A stretch of DNA of 64,000 nucleotides from CBDVBE01 sp964543525 (lineage in GTDB: Bacteria > Fibrobacterota > Chitinivibrionia > Chitinivibrionales > JANQEN01), in NCBI GenBank assembly GCA_964543525.1, contig CAZIYW010000009.1:1-64000 (forward strand), in the 5' to 3' direction. This document shows, in pieces, positions 60,879 through 64,000 of this stretch. The notes under the pieces were generated by a model. The model ran no database searches, was not told where the DNA came from, and saw only the letters and a list, made by a program, of their open reading frames with translations. A program made the translations under genes and the position numbers. Numbering within the stretch: position 1 is the first letter of the stretch; each line of letters starts with the position of its first letter.

Positions 60879-61787
60879 ATGAAAGAAATTGTCGTTATAA
60901 GCGGAAAGGGTGGAACCGGGAAAACAAGTGTCGTAGCATCCTTCGCCGCGCTGGCGGAAAACGCGGTTCTTGCAGACTGCGATGTTGATGCAGCCGATCT
61001 GCATCTGGTACTCTCGCCGGAGATAAAACAGCGCCGGGACTTCAGCGGCAGCAAAGGCGCGGAAATTGTACCCGACAAATGTACCGGCTGTGGAAAATGC
61101 CAGGAGCTCTGCCGCTTCAATGCCGTGCACAAGACGAAATCAGGCGACAGTGAAACCTTTATTATTGATCCCGTTGCCTGTGAAGGATGCGGTGTATGCG
61201 CCTGGTTCTGTCCTGAAAAGGCAATCCTTTTCGATGATGTGGTAAACGGCGAATGGTTTATCTCAGACACGCGTTACGGTCCTATGGTTCATGCAAAACT
61301 GGGCATTGCCGAAGAAAATTCCGGCAAGCTGGTAACCCTGGTGAGAAAAGAGGCAAAGAAAATTGCGCAAGATACCGGCCGCTCGTACATTATTGTCGAC
61401 GGTTCGCCCGGAATCGGCTGCCCGGTGATAGCTTCCATCGGTGGAGCGGACCTGGTGATAATTGTGAGTGAACCGACATTGTCCGGTGAACACGACCTTG
61501 CACGGGTAGCGGAGCTTACGAAACATTTTGGCATCCCGGCAATGGTCTGTATAAATAAATTTGATATCAACCGTGATATGACAAACCGCATTGAAGAAAA
61601 ATCACACTCTTTCGGACTGACTCTTGCCGGAAATATCCGGTATGACACCATGGTAACTAAAGCGCAGATAGCCGCGGCTGCAGTCGTCGAATATACCAAC
61701 CAGCCGGTGGCCGATGATATCCGGAATGTATGGAATAAGGTGGTGAGCGTCTGTACTAACGGCGGAGCGGAAAAAAATGGTAACTAA
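60879..61787 (+). CDS. MinD/Mrp-type P-loop ATPase with inserted ferredoxin, copy 2
   Basis: A 302-residue paralogue of the previous gene: G-K-G-G-T-G-K-T-S near residue 10, D-C-D-V-D-A-A-D-L-H near 39, ferredoxin motifs C-T-G-C-G-K-C-Q-E-L-C near 68 and C-E-G-C-G-V-C-A-W-F-C-P near 105, and D-G-S-P-G-I-G-C-P-V near 175. The two probably form a heterodimer. Its 3' end overlaps the NifU-like gene by 11 bp. Confidence 0.93.
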   Translation: MKEIVVISGKGGTGKTSVVASFAALAENAVLADCDVDAADLHLVLSPEIKQRRDFSGSKGAEIVPDKCTGCGKCQELCRFNAVHKTKSGDSETFIIDPVACEGCGVCAWFCPEKAILFDDVVNGEWFISDTRYGPMVHAKLGIAEENSGKLVTLVRKEAKKIAQDTGRSYIIVDGSPGIGCPVIASIGGADLVIIVSEPTLSGEHDLARVAELTKHFGIPAMVCINKFDINRDMTNRIEEKSHSFGLTLAGNIRYDTMVTKAQIAAAAVVEYTNQPVADDIRNVWNKVVSVCTNGGAEKNGN

Positions 61788-62163
61788 ACCTGTCTGGAAA
61801 CATGATGCTGAAAATTCACTGATGTATCCGGACAATATGGGCAGCCTGAAGGATGCGGACGGTTCGGCACGGATAAAAGGATTATGCGGCGATACCATGG
61901 AAATGTATCTTATTATCAAAGACGATAAAATCACAAAGGCGGTATTTAATACCGACGGCTGCAATGCCTCACGCGCATGCGGATCCGCAGCAGCGGATCT
62001 TGCCCGGGGCAAAACGCTCATTGAGGTTCTGCGCCTGTCCCCGGGTCATATCCTTGACAGGTGGGCAGACATTCCGCAGGGAAATGTGCATTGCGCCATT
62101 CTCGCTATCAACACATTACACAAGGCGCTGGCAGACTATCTGCTGCGCAGGCAGGCCGGGTGA
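61777..62163 (+). CDS. NifU/IscU-like Fe-S scaffold protein
   Basis: A 128-residue scaffold: G-L-C-G-D-T-M near residue 36, D-G-C-N-A-S-R-A near 66, and V-H-C-A-I near 108 give the three conserved Cys of the IscU/NifU-N fold. The first motif reads C-G-D as in other IscU relatives. It assembles and hands on clusters, probably to the two ATPases it follows. No IscS-type desulfurase is seen in the window. The start overlaps the upstream ATPase. Confidence 0.9.
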   Translation: MVTKPVWKHDAENSLMYPDNMGSLKDADGSARIKGLCGDTMEMYLIIKDDKITKAVFNTDGCNASRACGSAAADLARGKTLIEVLRLSPGHILDRWADIPQGNVHCAILAINTLHKALADYLLRRQAG

Positions 62164-63140
62164 GTATACCTACAGAAAAAACGAATTACGTTTTCGGTCC
62201 CGTACCGTCACGGCGACTGGGACACTCGTTAGGAGTGGATTTGGTTCCCTTTAAAACATGCTCCTACGATTGCGTATACTGTCAATTGGGGCGAACAACC
62301 TGTAAAACCGTTGAACAGAAAGATTTTGTGCCGGTAAAAAATGTCCTGAAAGAAATTAAAAACAAAGTGGCAACCCCTCCTCTCCCCGATTATATAACCC
62401 TTTCGGGTTCGGGAGAACCGACCCTCTACTCAGAAATCTATCAGTTAATCCGGGAAATAAAAAATATAACCGATATTCCGGTTGCCGTACTGACCAACGG
62501 TTCACTGTTATGGAATGAAGACGTGCAACGATCCGTCGGTAAAGCGGACCTGGTAATTCCTTCCCTCGACGCCGGAAACGAAATAGAATTTCAATGTGTA
62601 AACAGGCCGCATCCCGACATTTCCTTTGAAAAAATGATACAGGGACTCACGGCATTCCGCCGGATATACACCGGTCAACTATGGCTTGAGGTATTTTTAT
62701 TGAATGGAGTTACGGCAAATGACGAAAGTGTGCAGCGAATCGCCGAGTTTACTGCTGATATAGCTCCGGAAAAAATACAGTTGAATACTGTTGTGCGGCC
62801 GCCCGCCGAAGACTTTGCCTTTGCGGTTCCTGAAAAGCAGATGCATCGTTTTGCGGCGCTCCTGGGGGACAAGGCGGAAGTCATTGCAGAGTACCGTGCC
62901 GTTCATGATGAAAAGGGGTTTTCAGTAACACGGGACGCAGTATACGAACTTCTCAAAAGAAGACCCTGTTCGCTGGAAGACATTGCTTCCGGCTTGTCAA
63001 TCCACCGTAATGAGGCAATAAAACATGTCCAGGAACTGCTGACGGAAAATAAAATCAAAATAGACACCGGTAAAAAGAAACGCTTTTTCAAAATACTGTC
63101 TTCCGGGAGAAACAATGACAATCACATTGAAACACAGTAA
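62160..63140 (+). CDS. radical SAM protein
   Basis: About 326 residues from a GTG at 62160 that overlaps the NifU-like stop (GTGA). The [4Fe-4S]/SAM motif C-S-Y-D-C-V-Y-C lies near residue 34, G-S-G-E-P-T near 83. The N-terminal F-G-P-V-P-S-R-R-L-G-x-S-L-G-V-D motif is shared with a group of small radical SAM proteins common in anaerobes. A C-terminal helix-turn-helix-like domain (residues about 250-310: R-P-C-S-L-E-D-I-A-S-G-L-S-I-H) follows. Substrate unknown. Translationally coupled within the cluster. Confidence 0.9.
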   Translation: MSIPTEKTNYVFGPVPSRRLGHSLGVDLVPFKTCSYDCVYCQLGRTTCKTVEQKDFVPVKNVLKEIKNKVATPPLPDYITLSGSGEPTLYSEIYQLIREIKNITDIPVAVLTNGSLLWNEDVQRSVGKADLVIPSLDAGNEIEFQCVNRPHPDISFEKMIQGLTAFRRIYTGQLWLEVFLLNGVTANDESVQRIAEFTADIAPEKIQLNTVVRPPAEDFAFAVPEKQMHRFAALLGDKAEVIAEYRAVHDEKGFSVTRDAVYELLKRRPCSLEDIASGLSIHRNEAIKHVQELLTENKIKIDTGKKKRFFKILSSGRNNDNHIETQ

Positions 63141-63218
63141 CCCGGCTCCCGGGGAGCGGCAACGTCCCGAAAGCAGTATATATCCGGAACAAATAAAAAA
63201 AGAATTGCAGGACACACT

Positions 63219-64000
63219 ATGGAACAGGTAGTTATTGCAGGAGCAGGTCCGGCCGGCCTGACCGCGGCACTGTATACGGCGCGGTTCAAATTGTATCCAC
63301 TCGTACTGGCAGGTCCAATTCCGGGCGGTCAGCTTATCGTATCGGAAATCGTGGAGAATTATCCCGGTTTCCCTGAACCGATTTCCGGCATGGAGCTTAT
63401 GAATCGTTTCCGGAAACAGGCGGAGCGCTTCGGCACACGCTTTTTAACGGAGACTGCCAGCCGGGTTACAAAGCAATCCGAGACCTTCTTAATCGACACT
63501 GGTCGTGAAACTATTGAAACAAAAACCGTTATTATAGCCACCGGCGGTGAGGCGCGACGCCTGCCGATACCGACAGAACCTGCATTTTACGGAAGAGGAG
63601 TATCAGGCTGTGCTACCTGTGACGGTGCCTTTTTTCGTGAGAAAGATGTACTGGTTGTGGGCGGCGGCAACACCGCCATGCAGGATGCCGTGTTTCTCAC
63701 GCGGTTTGCACGCTCGGTAACAATTGTTCACCGCAGAGATTACCTTCGCGCCACTTCCATTGAAGTAGAAAAAGCAAAAAACAATCCGAAGATACGCTGG
63801 TTAATTCCCTGGACCGTCGAAGAAATAACCGGCGATACCGTTGTGACCGGCGCAGTTCTTAAGCATGCTGAAAGCGGTGAAACACAGCATGTTCCCTGTC
63901 ACGGTATTTTTGTTGCCATCGGACACGATCCAAAAACTGATGCCTTTAAAGAACTGGTTGAAATTGATGAAAACGGTTTTATTAACGTTGAAGCAGGCTC
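63219..64000 (+). CDS. trxB: thioredoxin reductase, partial (3' end beyond window)
   Basis: The first 260 residues of an NAD(P)H thioredoxin reductase: FAD-binding G-A-G-P-A-G near residue 8, the redox pair C-A-T-C in S-G-C-A-T-C-D-G-A near residue 131, and NADPH-binding G-G-G-N-T-A near 149, with H-R-R-D soon after. The end of the gene lies past 64000, so there is no stop. It completes a thioredoxin system with trxA and the FTR-like gene upstream. Confidence 0.95.
   Translation, partial: MEQVVIAGAGPAGLTAALYTARFKLYPLVLAGPIPGGQLIVSEIVENYPGFPEPISGMELMNRFRKQAERFGTRFLTETASRVTKQSETFLIDTGRETIETKTVIIATGGEARRLPIPTEPAFYGRGVSGCATCDGAFFREKDVLVVGGGNTAMQDAVFLTRFARSVTIVHRRDYLRATSIEVEKAKNNPKIRWLIPWTVEEITGDTVVTGAVLKHAESGETQHVPCHGIFVAIGHDPKTDAFKELVEIDENGFINVEAG

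Noticed and set aside
63115..63234. 39-codon ORF bridging the radical SAM and trxB genes
   Set aside because: It overlaps both neighbours and lacks its own ribosome site; no family seen.

Overview
The window looks like a contig from an anaerobic member of the FCB superphylum, with Fibrobacterota (Chitinispirillum/Chitinivibrio-like) as my best guess. The evidence is a 2.2-kb-residue SprA homologue (the outer-membrane translocon of the type IX secretion system), secreted proteins with type-A-like C-terminal sorting domains, Thr/Val/Pro-rich linkers, and a dense set of ferredoxin-type proteins with no respiratory oxidases. TTG starts backed by good Shine-Dalgarno sites occur (sprA, ftsH). The phylum call is inference. 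A run of ten Ns at 40162-40171 shows that this is a scaffold, probably from a draft or metagenome assembly.

Layout. 0.1-3.1 kb: small secreted or membrane proteins beside an unusual Lgt-like protein. 3.5-4.5 kb: a broken gene that carries a fresh 14-bp tandem duplication. 4.7-6.4 kb: HAD hydrolase, nitroreductase and TPR protein. 6.6-12.6 kb: a three-gene envelope operon (367-aa secreted protein, FecR + eight InlB-type repeats, outer-membrane barrel), with a divergent TPR/transglutaminase-like envelope protein at 12.7-14.7 kb. 14.8-23.7 kb: rpmA, rplU, rng and sprA. 24-29.9 kb: tRNA-Met(CAU)-tilS-ftsH-folP-SUMF1 domain protein, all on the minus strand. 30.1-37.0 kb: Na+/alanine symporter, nitrilase remnant, ExbD-like protein, GDPD, rhomboid protease and a pabB-pabC fusion.

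37.4-37.9 kb holds the most striking item: two tandem small genes, about half identical to each other. Each is interrupted at codon 20 by an in-frame UGA, each reads on in frame afterwards, and each has the same hairpin 15 nt after the UGA. They look like a pair of selenoproteins of a small DUF4242-like family. Next to them are two short inverted-repeat elements, one of which is a textbook MITE with a TAATA target duplication.

39-51.7 kb is a damaged zone: CoA transferase-GNAT (assembly gap), ADP-forming acyl-CoA synthetase (two frameshifts and a nonsense codon), glutamine synthetase (frameshift), a response regulator whose only sensible start is ATA, and a head-to-head join of a 5'-truncated polysaccharide deacetylase with a 5'-truncated XylR/V4R-type sigma-54 activator that also has a homopolymer frameshift. 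Intact genes here are Rex, TauE/SafE and an Rrf2 regulator. The damage is either real gene decay or poor local assembly.

51.8-64 kb is a redox/Fe-S island: PAS-sigma54 regulator overlapping a NifX/ORP-family protein, methyltransferase, Fur, ferredoxin-thioredoxin reductase beta-like protein, two DUF5320-type proteins, a NifX-coiled coil-ferredoxin fusion, peptide deformylase, two FmdB zinc ribbons, ferredoxin, thioredoxin, MTH1187-family protein, two ferredoxin-containing MinD-type ATPases, NifU/IscU-like scaffold, radical SAM protein and thioredoxin reductase (cut by the window end). It resembles the ORP (orange protein) cluster of sulfate reducers merged with a thioredoxin system.
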